In this document: positions 51,833 through 57,366 of the stretch, one piece after another
How the letters are laid out: each line of letters starts with the position of its first letter
How positions within the stretch are numbered: the first letter of the stretch is position 1
Assembly (NCBI RefSeq): GCF_900114845.1
Contig: NZ_FOUK01000005.1
Location: forward strand, 365,283-429,282
Direction of reading: 5' to 3'
From: Pimelobacter simplex
GTDB lineage: Bacteria > Actinomycetota > Actinomycetes > Propionibacteriales > Nocardioidaceae
DNA: 64,000 nucleotides
The notes under the pieces: generated by a model
Databases searched by the model: none
The model's input: the letters and a program-made list of their open reading frames with translations, nothing else
Told to the model about the DNA's origin: nothing
Program-made: the position numbers and the translations under genes

Positions 51833-51914
51833 GGCAGGTTGCCCGAGCGGCCAAAGGGAGCTGACTGTAAATCAGCCGGCGTAGCCTACAGTGGTTCGAA
51901 TCCACTACCTGCCA
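51833..51914 (+). tRNA. tRNA-Tyr (anticodon GTA)
   Basis: Class II tRNA of 82 nt. The acceptor stem pairs GGCAGGT (51833-51839) with ACCTGCC (51907-51913), discriminator A at 51914. The anticodon stem-loop CTGACTGTAAATCAG carries GTA at 51867-51869. A long variable arm and a T-arm GTGGTTCGAATCCAC follow. The 3' CCA is not encoded. Phage-type genes begin downstream, so the 3' half may serve as the attachment site of the prophage; the second copy of the core would lie beyond the window. Confidence 0.96.
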
Positions 51915-51924
51915 CGGCAAGTGA

Positions 51925-51965
51925 AAGTGCCCCTGGCCTGCGAGAACAGCAGATCGGGGGCACTT
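51925..51965 (+). terminator. Hairpin after tRNA-Tyr
   Basis: AAGTGCCCC (51925-51933) pairs with GGGGCACTT (51957-51965); the loop is 23 nt and CGCATTT follows. Confidence 0.6.
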
Positions 51966-52019
51966 CGCATTTCGGGCAGTTGCTACGAGCGTGCTACCGA
52001 TTCTGTCGGACCCTCGGCC

Positions 52020-52025
52020 TACCTT
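52020..52025 (+). promoter_or_regulatory. Leaderless -10 box (TACCTT)
   Basis: TACCTT, seven bases, then ATG at 52033. Confidence 0.5.
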
Positions 52026-52032
52026 CCCGAGC

Positions 52033-52464
52033 ATGAAGACGCTTACGAATGCCGAGCTGTTCGCCATCGTGGACGAGATCCGCGAGCACCTGATCGTGCC
52101 GGGGCAGTCGCCACGGCGATGGGAGATCCCGTCGGAGACCAAGGACGCGCGTCGGACGGTGAGTATCGTCGCCTCGAGCGACCTGGGGGAGCAGGGCGAC
52201 GACTACATGCGGGCGTTCCACCTCTCGCTCGCCGGGTGGCTCGACGGCGAGCAGGTGACGCTCCCCGATGACGACCTTCACGGGCTCGTTCCGTTGATCC
52301 TGGACTTCCTCGCACCGTTCGCTGCCGTGCGTGGCGGCGGGAGCAACCCGTTCGTCAAGGACGACTTCCAGGCGGTCCACGTCTGGGTCTACTTCGCCGA
52401 CATAATGTGCGGGGAGCCGATGCGGCCGACCGGTTCGTTCGCCGTCACGCCCTGGGCTGCCTGA
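52033..52464 (+). CDS. Hypothetical acidic protein, 143 aa
   Basis: Soluble, acidic, no signal or membrane helix. It begins MKTLTNAELFAIVDEIREHL and has a tryptophan-bearing centre (AFHLSLAGWLDGEQVTLPDDDLHGLVPLIL, in parts: LSLAGWLDG, LPDDDLHGLV). No family is recognised. ATG 52033 is supported by a leaderless-type box; an upstream in-frame extension starts inside the tRNA leader hairpin. Its stop overlaps the next ATG, so it is co-translated with the DUF3263 gene. Confidence 0.72.
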   Translation: MKTLTNAELFAIVDEIREHLIVPGQSPRRWEIPSETKDARRTVSIVASSDLGEQGDDYMRAFHLSLAGWLDGEQVTLPDDDLHGLVPLILDFLAPFAAVRGGGSNPFVKDDFQAVHVWVYFADIMCGEPMRPTGSFAVTPWAA

Positions 52465-52718
52465 TGTCCGAGCTGACCCCCACCGAGACCGAGATGCTGA
52501 CCTTCGAGCGCCAGTGGTGGAAGTATGCCGGCGCGAAGGAGTCGAAGGTGTCCGAGGTGTTCGGGATGTCGATGACGCGCTACTACCAGCGGCTGAACGC
52601 GCTGATCGACCGTCCGGAGGCGTTGGCGTTCGACCCGTTGGTGGTGAAGCGGCTGCAGCGGTTGCGGGCGGATCGTCAGCGGCAGAGGTCGGCGAGGCGG
52701 CTGGGGTTCGTCGACTGA
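52464..52718 (+). CDS. DUF3263 family protein, 84 aa
   Basis: Whole-length match to DUF3263: LTPTETEMLTFERQWWKYAGAKE (in parts: FERQWWKYAGAKE, about 14-26), VFGMSMTRYYQRLNALIDRPEAL (in parts: FGMSMTRYYQRLNALID) and VVKRLQRLRADRQRQR. The helical FGMSMTRYYQ segment looks like a helix-turn-helix recognition helix. Such proteins are common in actinobacterial chromosomes and in actinophages; their function is not established. ATG overlapping the previous TGA. Confidence 0.85.
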   Translation: MSELTPTETEMLTFERQWWKYAGAKESKVSEVFGMSMTRYYQRLNALIDRPEALAFDPLVVKRLQRLRADRQRQRSARRLGFVD

Positions 52719-52746
52719 GGTGGCGGCGAGCGCTTGATGGGGTGGC

Positions 52747-52926
52747 TTAGCGCTTGACGTAGTCGCGCAGGAGGTCGACCACTGCGGCCGACAGGGTCTC
52801 TCCGCGCTCTTCTGCCTTCGCCTTCGAGGCGGCGTGCAGGTCGGCGGGCATGTGTACCGCGAGGCGCTTGGTTGGCGCTTCGCCGTCCGGGCGCCGCTCT
52901 TGCCGCCGGACCTTCTTGTCGCTCAC
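52747..52926 (-). CDS. Ribbon-helix-helix-type regulator, 59 aa
   Basis: Short basic protein: a charged N-terminal arm (KKVRRQERRPDG), then KRLAVHMPADLHAASKAKAEERGETLSAAVVDLLRDYVKR (in parts: KRLAVHMPADLH, about 24-35; strand then two helices), the layout of Arc/CopG ribbon-helix-helix DNA-binding proteins. I start it at GTG 52926, seven bases after a TAGCGT box; a longer frame through the ACATGT repeats would add an artefactual Cys/Thr repeat. The palindromic ACATGT sites in its divergent promoter region are plausible autoregulatory targets. It could also be an antitoxin, but no toxin gene is adjacent. Confidence 0.75.
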   Translation of the reverse strand: MSDKKVRRQERRPDGEAPTKRLAVHMPADLHAASKAKAEERGETLSAAVVDLLRDYVKR

Positions 52927-52933
52927 GGGCTCA

Positions 52934-52953
52934 ACGCTACTACATGTACATGT
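52934..52953. promoter_or_regulatory. Promoter of the RHH gene with ACATGT operator O1
   Basis: The minus-strand -10 box TAGCGT (complement of 52934-52939) is joined directly to two ACATGT units (52942-52953 region, CTACATGTACATGT). Binding here would cover the promoter of the 52747-52926 gene. Confidence 0.65.
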
Positions 52954-52972
52954 TTCGGACCGCGATCTTGCA

Positions 52973-52997
52973 CTACATGTACATGTACATGTAGTCT
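52973..52997. promoter_or_regulatory. Perfect ACATGT palindrome O2 overlapping the 53004 promoter
   Basis: A perfect 22-nt palindrome (52973-52994) made of three ACATGT units; its last bases form the start of the TAGTCT -10 box (52992-52997) that lies six bases before the ATG at 53004. A protein bound here would block this leaderless promoter. Confidence 0.7.
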
Positions 52998-53003
52998 CAG
53001 AGC

Positions 53004-53654
53004 ATGACGCGCACTGGGGCCGCGACGACATCGTCCGGGAAGATTCAGCTCACCGGCGGCGAGCGTGAGGCGCTGCGCGCCGCCTTTGAATCGGACGAGT
53101 CGGAGTTCAGCCGTCCCGTCCGACTGTGTCGTGCGGTCGAGAAGATCAAGCAGGATGCCCTCAGGGAAGGTGCCCTCCATGCTCAACGAGCTGATTGCGG
53201 CCTCCCGACGAGCGCCGTCAACGGGGCCGGACTGGGCGGTGCGGTCGCCGCCATCCTGGCTGAGCATGACGACCCGCCAGGCTGGACCTCCGACGACAAC
53301 GACATGCCGGTCTACGAGTGCAACTGCGGCGACCGGTCGCCCGCGCTGGACCACGACTACATCTACCCCAGCGATGCCGAAGACGCCGCGGCCTGGCATC
53401 GCGGCCACGTGGCGGCCCATGCCGCGCGCGAACTGCTGGGCTCTCTGGTTCGTGCCGAGCTGATCGTCGAGTGCCAAGACTGCTCGGGAGTTGGCAACGA
53501 TCTGTGTGACGTCTGCGACGGAACTGGTCGGCGGTCGGGCGGACGTTGCCGCTCGTGCCTTCCGATCGGCAGTGGTGTCGTGGAATGCCCGACCTGCGAG
53601 GGACATGGCTTCGTCACCCGCGACAACGCTGAATCGATGGGGTGGGTCGAATGA
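53004..53654 (+). CDS. Phage hypothetical protein with DnaJ-like zinc motifs, 216 aa
   Basis: The N-terminal half (about 1-75) is helical and charged. A segment VYECNCGDRSPALDHDYIYP (about 102-121) precedes a cysteine cluster at about 156-205: CQDCSGVG, CDVCDGTG, CRSC and CPTCEGHG, which follow the CxxCxGxG pattern of DnaJ-type zinc repeats. It probably binds two zinc ions and a protein or nucleic-acid partner. No J domain is present. ATG start from a leaderless promoter overlapped by operator O2; its TGA overlaps the next ATG. Confidence 0.78.
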   Translation: MTRTGAATTSSGKIQLTGGEREALRAAFESDESEFSRPVRLCRAVEKIKQDALREGALHAQRADCGLPTSAVNGAGLGGAVAAILAEHDDPPGWTSDDNDMPVYECNCGDRSPALDHDYIYPSDAEDAAAWHRGHVAAHAARELLGSLVRAELIVECQDCSGVGNDLCDVCDGTGRRSGGRCRSCLPIGSGVVECPTCEGHGFVTRDNAESMGWVE

Positions 53655-53926
53655 TGACCTCGGAACTCACCGTCAGCCTCGCATGCGCGGCTGAGTGCAC
53701 CACCGTTCACGTGCGTACCGATGGCCGCAGTGGATCGATGGACGTGTCGCGCAGCACCTATTTCATGGCCCGCGACACAGCGCAGGAGCTGCGAGCCCTC
53801 GGGCTCCTTGGTGCCGACGACCAGTTGACTCCTGACGGCCGAGCGCAGGGGCTTGCGTTGGCAGCGCGGTTTCGGGCCGAGTTGGATCAGATCGCCGCCC
53901 GCCAGCGTCGCCGGTTTCGCGACTGA
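53651..53926 (+). CDS. Phage hypothetical protein, 91 aa
   Basis: Short soluble protein. The first half is beta-like (SELTVSLACAAECTTVHVRTDG), the second half helical (ARDTAQELRALGLLGADDQLTPDGRAQGLALAARFRAEL) with a basic end (ARQRRRFRD). The ATGA overlap with the upstream zinc-motif protein suggests they act together. No family is recognised; the next in-frame ATG at 53654 is an alternative start. Confidence 0.7.
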   Translation: MMTSELTVSLACAAECTTVHVRTDGRSGSMDVSRSTYFMARDTAQELRALGLLGADDQLTPDGRAQGLALAARFRAELDQIAARQRRRFRD

Positions 53927-53940
53927 ATGCCGAGAGGCCC

Positions 53941-54096
53941 CTAGCGCTCGACCCGCACCCCGAGCAGCACGTGCCCCTCGGGCACGGCGGCCTTGACCTG
54001 CTCCATGCCGGCCTCGTAGTCGTCGGTCTCGACGGTCCAGTGGACGGCTTCGGCGGTGGTGTCGTCCTTGGGGCGGTGGGCGGCGTGGATCTGCAC
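53941..54096 (-). CDS. Small hypothetical phage protein, 51 aa
   Basis: GTG start at 54096, six bases after a TAGAGT box, and stop TAG at 53941. The product (VQIHAAHRPKDDTTAEAVHW..., ending EGHVLLGVRVER) is soluble with a predicted strand-helix-strand pattern. Codon third positions are GC-rich, as in real genes. It is divergent from the 54135 gene across a 38-bp region holding an SOS-box-like sequence. Confidence 0.6.
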   Translation of the reverse strand: MQIHAAHRPKDDTTAEAVHWTVETDDYEAGMEQVKAAVPEGHVLLGVRVER

Positions 54097-54102
54097 CAGG
54101 CG

Positions 54103-54128
54103 ACTCTATCGAACGGGTGTTCTATCCT
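54103..54128. promoter_or_regulatory. Divergent promoters around an SOS-box-like (LexA) site
   Basis: TCGAACGGGTGTTCTA (54109-54124) differs from the actinobacterial LexA consensus TCGAACnnnnGTTCGA at one base. The minus -10 box TAGAGT (complement of 54103-54108) touches its left side and the plus -10 box TATCCT (54123-54128) overlaps its right side, so LexA would cover both promoters. Confidence 0.65.
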
Positions 54129-54134
54129 GCAGTG

Positions 54135-54323
54135 ATGGGGCAGCGACACGTGTGGGTCAAGGAGGAGTTCGGCCCGCGCCACTTCCCCGGCCTCATCCTC
54201 GCCTGGCGCAGCAACCAGCATGGCGAGTGGGAGGCGTTCGTGACCTGGGACAACCAGGCGATCGCGGGCGGCCAGCTCCAGACCGACTGGGTGCCCGGCC
54301 GAGCGGTTGAAGCCGGTCAGTGA
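54135..54323 (+). CDS. Small hypothetical phage protein, 62 aa
   Basis: ATG 54135 lies six bases after the TATCCT box. The product is rich in Trp and charged residues (HVWVKEEFGPRHFPGLILAWRS, EWEAFVTWDNQAI, LQTDWVPGRAV), a beta-strand pattern found in small actinophage proteins of unknown role. An in-frame GTG 18 nt upstream would place the -10 box inside the gene, so I prefer the ATG. Predicted to be damage-inducible through the adjacent LexA-like site. Confidence 0.68.
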   Translation: MGQRHVWVKEEFGPRHFPGLILAWRSNQHGEWEAFVTWDNQAIAGGQLQTDWVPGRAVEAGQ

Positions 54324-54373
54324 CGGGGTGCCGCGGCTGGGGACTGGCTACGGGTGAATCCTTCCGTGTCTAC

Positions 54374-54416
54374 TTGTTGACACACCCTTCTCGATAGTGC
54401 ATACTTGTGTACACAA
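54374..54416 (+). promoter_or_regulatory. Strong sigma70-type promoter with paired operators
   Basis: TTGACA (54377-54382), a 17-bp spacer and CATACT (54400-54405). A perfect palindrome TTGTGTACACAA (54405-54416) covers the likely transcription start, and a related TTGTTGACACA (54374-54384) covers the -35 box. The 31-bp spacing places both on the same DNA face. Confidence 0.7.
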
Positions 54417-54436
54417 CAGAAGAGAGGAGGTGGTCA

Positions 54437-54553
54437 GTGAGTGAATCGAAACTCACGCTCGCGATCGCGGCACTCGGAGTGATCCTCCAAGGCATCGCGG
54501 TCTGGCAGAACCGGAAGCCCAGGAAGCCGAAGGGACGCCACAAGCGAGAGTGA
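54437..54553 (+). CDS. Very small single-TM basic protein, 38 aa
   Basis: GTG start with GGAGG nine bases before it. Residues 5-23 (KLTLAIAALGVILQGIAVW) form one membrane helix, followed by a strongly basic tail NRKPRKPKGRHKRE. It stands in its own transcription unit: consensus-like promoter with paired operators, strong Shine-Dalgarno, gene, and a perfect terminator within six bases of the stop. No family is recognised. The form fits a small membrane-active or regulatory peptide, but no activity can be assigned. Confidence 0.62.
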   Translation: MSESKLTLAIAALGVILQGIAVWQNRKPRKPKGRHKRE

Positions 54554-54558
54554 CCAAA

Positions 54559-54593
54559 GAGGCCCGGGGGTGGAACTAGTACCCCCGGGCCTC
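54559..54593 (+). terminator. Perfect intrinsic terminator hairpin
   Basis: A 13-bp perfect stem (GAGGCCCGGGGGT / ACCCCCGGGCCTC) with a 9-nt loop GGAACTAGT, directly after the 38-aa gene. Confidence 0.85.
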
Positions 54594-54629
54594 GCCCTCC
54601 ATCTTCGCATGAACAGGAAGGAGTCCACG

Positions 54630-54785
54630 ATGGTCAACAGACTCACCCACCCCAGCGTCCTCGCCTCGGCGGCGACCGGCGTCACGCTCGCCGTCGTCAC
54701 CACCGCCCACCCGCTGCCGTGGTGGATCTGGGGAGCATGGGCCGCGCTCACGGCGGTCTCCATCGCCCAGGCGGTCCGGCGATGA
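54630..54785 (+). CDS. Small membrane protein, 51 aa, hypothetical
   Basis: ATG 54630 is preceded by AAGGAG; ATG 54609 is also in frame. Two short hydrophobic stretches (about 10-26 and 31-48, the second WWIWGAWAALTAVSIAQAV) suggest a membrane hairpin. It overlaps the next gene by 4 nt (ATGA), so it is coupled to an HTH protein. Similar pairs occur in actinophage early regions; no function is known. Confidence 0.65.
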   Translation: MVNRLTHPSVLASAATGVTLAVVTTAHPLPWWIWGAWAALTAVSIAQAVRR

Positions 54786-55042
54786 CCGCCGCCGAGGACA
54801 TCCGTCAGGCACTGCGCGAACTCGGCAAGGAGCTGGAGACCTACGACGCCGCGCGCCGCGTCGTCCTCGGCAAGATGGGCGACGCCATGCGCCAGGGCAA
54901 GGGCGCGGACCTCAACATTAAGGAAATGGCCGAACTTGCAGGAGTCACTCGCGTCACCGCCTACCGGCTGCTCGAGAAGGCCCACAGCGACGGGCAGCCG
55001 TTCCCGACGGTCGACAACCTCACCCGCGGGCCAGGCGTCTAA
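54782..55042 (+). CDS. Helix-turn-helix DNA-binding protein, 86 aa
   Basis: The N-terminal half is a charged helix (EDIRQALRELGKELETYDAARRVV), the C-terminal half contains a helix-turn-helix, LNIKEMAELAGVTRVTAYRLLEKA (in parts: IKEMAELAGVTRVTAYRLL, about 49-67). This is the layout of small phage or plasmid regulators that act as dimers. The start ATG overlaps the preceding TGA. It is a candidate binder of one of the operators nearby; this is inference. Confidence 0.75.
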   Translation: MTAAEDIRQALRELGKELETYDAARRVVLGKMGDAMRQGKGADLNIKEMAELAGVTRVTAYRLLEKAHSDGQPFPTVDNLTRGPGV

Positions 55043-55096
55043 GGACCAGGGGGTCCTGTTTCTCGTGCCCCGCCGGCTCGGCTGCCGAAAACGCCG

Positions 55097-55124
55097 AACG
55101 CCCCACCCTCCGAAGAGAGTGGGG
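55097..55124. terminator. Bidirectional hairpin between HTH gene and lysis module
   Basis: CGCCCCACCCTC pairs with GAGAGTGGGGCG (one mismatch) around the loop CGAA. It lies between the plus-strand regulators and the minus-strand lysis/tail genes. Confidence 0.75.
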
Positions 55125-55147
55125 CGGTCGGCCTGCGGTAGCGAGGT

Positions 55148-55330
55148 TCAGGGGCGCGGGTAGCCGCGCCAGACGTGGACTGCGAGGTAGAGATACCCGC
55201 CACCGAGCGCCGCCGCCGAGACCGACCGGGGGAGTAGCCGCCTCGTGGTCGCGCAGATCGTGGGCAGCCCGCGACGATGCCGCGAGTAGTTGTAGACCAG
55301 GGTCCCGAGAAGGAGCGCCCAGCCCGGCAC
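55148..55330 (-). CDS. Small phage membrane protein at end of lysis module, 60 aa
   Basis: GTG start at 55330. A hydrophobic N-terminus (VPGWALLLGTLVYNYSRH) and a second hydrophobic stretch (SVSAAALGGGYLYLAVHVW, about 37-55) frame a basic loop (HRRGLPTICATTRRLLPR). Size, two helices and position beside a holin-like gene suggest a second holin or an antiholin, which cannot be proved from sequence. It starts 2 nt after the stop of the upstream gene. Confidence 0.62.
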   Translation of the reverse strand: MPGWALLLGTLVYNYSRHRRGLPTICATTRRLLPRSVSAAALGGGYLYLAVHVWRGYPRP

Positions 55331-55332
55331 CG

Positions 55333-55506
55333 CTACTCCTCGGTGCGGTTCGGGACGCCGTAGACGGCGACCGCCGTCACCACGGCGAGGACGATGGTGA
55401 GCACCCGGTACCCGGCGTCGTCGGGAGTGAGGGTGCCAACGAGGGCAGTCAGGATCGCGCCGACGAACGCAGCCCACGTCTTGGCGGTGGCGAGGAAGGT
55501 GTTCAC
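55333..55506 (-). CDS. Putative holin-like membrane protein, 57 aa
   Basis: GTG 55506 with GGAG eight bases before. The sequence VNTFLATAKTWAAFVGAILTALVGTL (about 1-26, in parts: KTWAAFVGAILTALV) and VLTIVLAVVTAVAVYGVPNRTEE give two membrane helices separated by TPDDAGYR, the pattern of small actinophage holin-like proteins beside endolysin genes. It would permeabilise the membrane so that endolysin reaches the wall. The leader before it is 44 nt. Confidence 0.72.
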   Translation of the reverse strand: MNTFLATAKTWAAFVGAILTALVGTLTPDDAGYRVLTIVLAVVTAVAVYGVPNRTEE

Positions 55507-55550
55507 GGTATTGCTCCAATCCTTGGAGTTGCTGGGAGAAACCTTGGAGG

Positions 55551-56204
55551 TCAGCGGATGCCGAGGATGTCGATCCAGGGCGCCGGGTGGTCGGTGAGGC
55601 CGTTCTTGATGCCGTAGCGGTCGACGCCGTGGGCGCCGACGACGATGCGGTGGGAGACGATGACGCCGACGATCCGGTCGCGGTCGTCGCCGTAGCCGCG
55701 GCCGCCGAGGTGGCGGGCCACCTCGTGGAGGTTGCGGTTGGCGTCGATGCACACGATCCACGCCTTGCCCCGGCGCTCGGCTCGGTCGGTGCGCTTCTTG
55801 AGTTGGGCCAGGTGTCGATCCTGGGCCGCCTTCCCGGCGCGCTTCGGGGGCGGGTGGGCGGAGAAGACACGCACCCACTGGCCGTCGATCTCCACAGCGC
55901 ACCGGGCGATCCACCGAGGCAGCGTCGCTGCCGATCGGCCGCCGAGGAAGATCCGGAAGTTCCGTGCGCGCAGGCCGCGGACAATGATCCCTGAACCGCG
56001 CACAGCCGGGGTCGAGGTGCGCTGCATCGCTCGAGCTCCCGCGCCGACGAGGCGGGCGAGCCACACGTTCTTGGCTTCCTGTACGCCGAGTACGACGGGG
56101 TAGTCGACCGTGGCGAGCAGGTGGCGGACGTGCTTGCGGTCCTTGAACCAGCCGGTGGTGAACGCAAGGTTCGGCGAGTAGACCCGAGCCTGCGGCTCGG
56201 TCAC
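55551..56204 (-). CDS. Endonuclease/exonuclease/phosphatase-fold phage protein, 217 aa
   Basis: DNase I-like fold judged from the ordered catalytic signatures: N-terminal SPNLAFTTGWF (about 10-20), metal-ligand E43 in VLGVQEAKNVW, H116 in RVFSAHPPPKR, D153 and N155 in VCIDANRNL, and the terminal D204-H205 in LTDHPAPW. The DxN and DH pairs are the hallmarks of the EEP superfamily. Its GTG overlaps the endolysin stop (GTGA), so it is expressed with the lysis genes. Nuclease or phosphodiesterase activity is likely; the target is unknown. Confidence 0.78.
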   Translation of the reverse strand: MTEPQARVYSPNLAFTTGWFKDRKHVRHLLATVDYPVVLGVQEAKNVWLARLVGAGARAMQRTSTPAVRGSGIIVRGLRARNFRIFLGGRSAATLPRWIARCAVEIDGQWVRVFSAHPPPKRAGKAAQDRHLAQLKKRTDRAERRGKAWIVCIDANRNLHEVARHLGGRGYGDDRDRIVGVIVSHRIVVGAHGVDRYGIKNGLTDHPAPWIDILGIR

Positions 56205-56770
56205 TGCTTCTTGACCTTCCGCAGCTCACGGATAGCGGCCTTGACCCGCTCCGCGCGCACGGGTCCGGCGCCGACGAGGGCAGCTTGGGCAGCCTTGATG
56301 GCGTCGCGGATCGGCTTCGGGCGGCGCTTCACGGACGGCGCCGGGGGAACGTACAGGTTCCACGGGACGGTGGAGTCGTACCCGCTGGCCTTGGTGGCGA
56401 CGGACAGGTGGAGGTGTTTGGTGTGTGGGTTGGTGCCGTCGTATGGGCGCCAGCCTTCGTGGATCCGGTCGCGGCTGAGGATGGTGCGGTTCCAGATGAT
56501 GTAGGCGCCCGACCCGAGAGCGGGGTGGATGCCGGCGCGGAGCATCTCGGCGAGTCGGGCAGCGAGGACGTTGCAGTCGAGGCCGCCATGCGGGTCGTGA
56601 GTGAAGTCGCGGGCGCGGACGACGCCGGCCTTGTTCGGGTTGTGGTCCGAGGTCCGCGCGGCATGTGCCGGGTCGCCGATCGACCCGTCGGAGAGCTTCG
56701 ACCGGTTCGGGGCGTGGGCGTTGATCTCGGCGAGGACGACGTCGAGGGAGCGTGCGGTGCGCCAGGTCAC
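56201..56770 (-). CDS. Phage endolysin, M15-type peptidase, 189 aa
   Basis: Zinc peptidase of the D-Ala-D-Ala carboxypeptidase / L-alanyl-D-glutamate peptidase group. The metal motif is ARTSDHNPN (H43) with VRARDFTHDP (D55), and the last ligand is in PHTKHLHLSV (about 116-125). The C-terminal ~55 residues (KRRPKPIRDAIKAAQAALVG...) form a basic helical tail that may bind the wall. No signal peptide, consistent with holin-dependent release. GTG start overlapping the stop of the collagen-like gene. Confidence 0.88.
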   Translation of the reverse strand: MTWRTARSLDVVLAEINAHAPNRSKLSDGSIGDPAHAARTSDHNPNKAGVVRARDFTHDPHGGLDCNVLAARLAEMLRAGIHPALGSGAYIIWNRTILSRDRIHEGWRPYDGTNPHTKHLHLSVATKASGYDSTVPWNLYVPPAPSVKRRPKPIRDAIKAAQAALVGAGPVRAERVKAAIRELRKVKKQ

Positions 56771-57366
56771 GGGTTGCCTCCTGTGGGCAGTTGCGCCACC
56801 GGGGCGCAGATGAGGTTGACGGAGCCGTCGGAGTTCACGGAGAAACCGCGCTGGTACTCGCCGTCGGGGCAGGTGTAGGTGCCGGGCTGAGTGGTTCCGG
56901 CGGGACCGGGCGGGCCGGTGGGGCCTTCTGGTCCGCGCTCGCCCTGGGGGCCACGTTCGCCCTGCTGGCCGGGCGGGCCGGGTGGTCCTTGTGCGCCGTC
57001 GGCTCCGGCAGACCCCGTCGTCCCGTTGGTGCCGGAGCTGCCGTCATCACCCTTGGGGCCACGAGGTCCCTCCGGGCCGGGTGGGCCGACGGGGCCCTGG
57101 ATGCCCGGGAGGCCAGGCGCACCCGGCGCACCCGGGGTGCCGGGGATCGGCGCGGGACTGCAGCCCTCGACGTCGGCGCAACGGCGGGCGTTCTCCTCGG
57201 CTGCAGCCTTGACCTTGCCGAGCTGGCTTCGGAGGTCGGCCCGGTCTGCCCTTGAAGCCTCGACGCGGGACTGGAGTTCGTCGATCTCGTGGAGACCGTA
57301 GGCGAGCCCGACGCCGAGCGCGATGGCAGCGAGGGCGGCGATGGTCCACCGGATGCGGCCGGTCAT
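56767..57366 (-). CDS. Collagen-like membrane protein of the prophage, 199 aa
   Basis: N-terminal membrane helix (about 7-25), a coiled-coil segment (about 26-60), a cysteine pair (CADVEGC, 63-69), then 28 uninterrupted Gly-X-Y triplets (about 76-159), rich in GPP, GER and GPK, and a C-terminal cap with two cysteines (YTCPDGEYQ, LICAPV). A trimer is likely, with the coiled coil as nucleation site. Tail-fibre or wall-associated roles are possible; the membrane helix argues against a simple virion fibre. ATG 57366 overlaps the upstream stop. Confidence 0.85.
   Translation of the reverse strand: MTGRIRWTIAALAAIALGVGLAYGLHEIDELQSRVEASRADRADLRSQLGKVKAAAEENARRCADVEGCSPAPIPGTPGAPGAPGLPGIQGPVGPPGPEGPRGPKGDDGSSGTNGTTGSAGADGAQGPPGPPGQQGERGPQGERGPEGPTGPPGPAGTTQPGTYTCPDGEYQRGFSVNSDGSVNLICAPVAQLPTGGNP

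Noticed and set aside
51717..52142. Upstream extension of yajQ
   Set aside because: It would run through tRNA-Tyr and its terminator; the 163-residue form from 51716 has the normal YajQ start.
52747..52926. Toxin-antitoxin module with the RHH protein as antitoxin
   Set aside because: Neither adjacent gene (DUF3263 protein, zinc-motif protein) resembles a known toxin, and the genes are divergent or convergent rather than in one operon.
52927..53031. Extended N-terminus of the RHH protein with a Cys/Thr/Ser repeat
   Set aside because: The extension is simply the translated ACATGT operator region; a TAGCGT box seven bases before GTG 52926 and the divergent gene arrangement support the short form.
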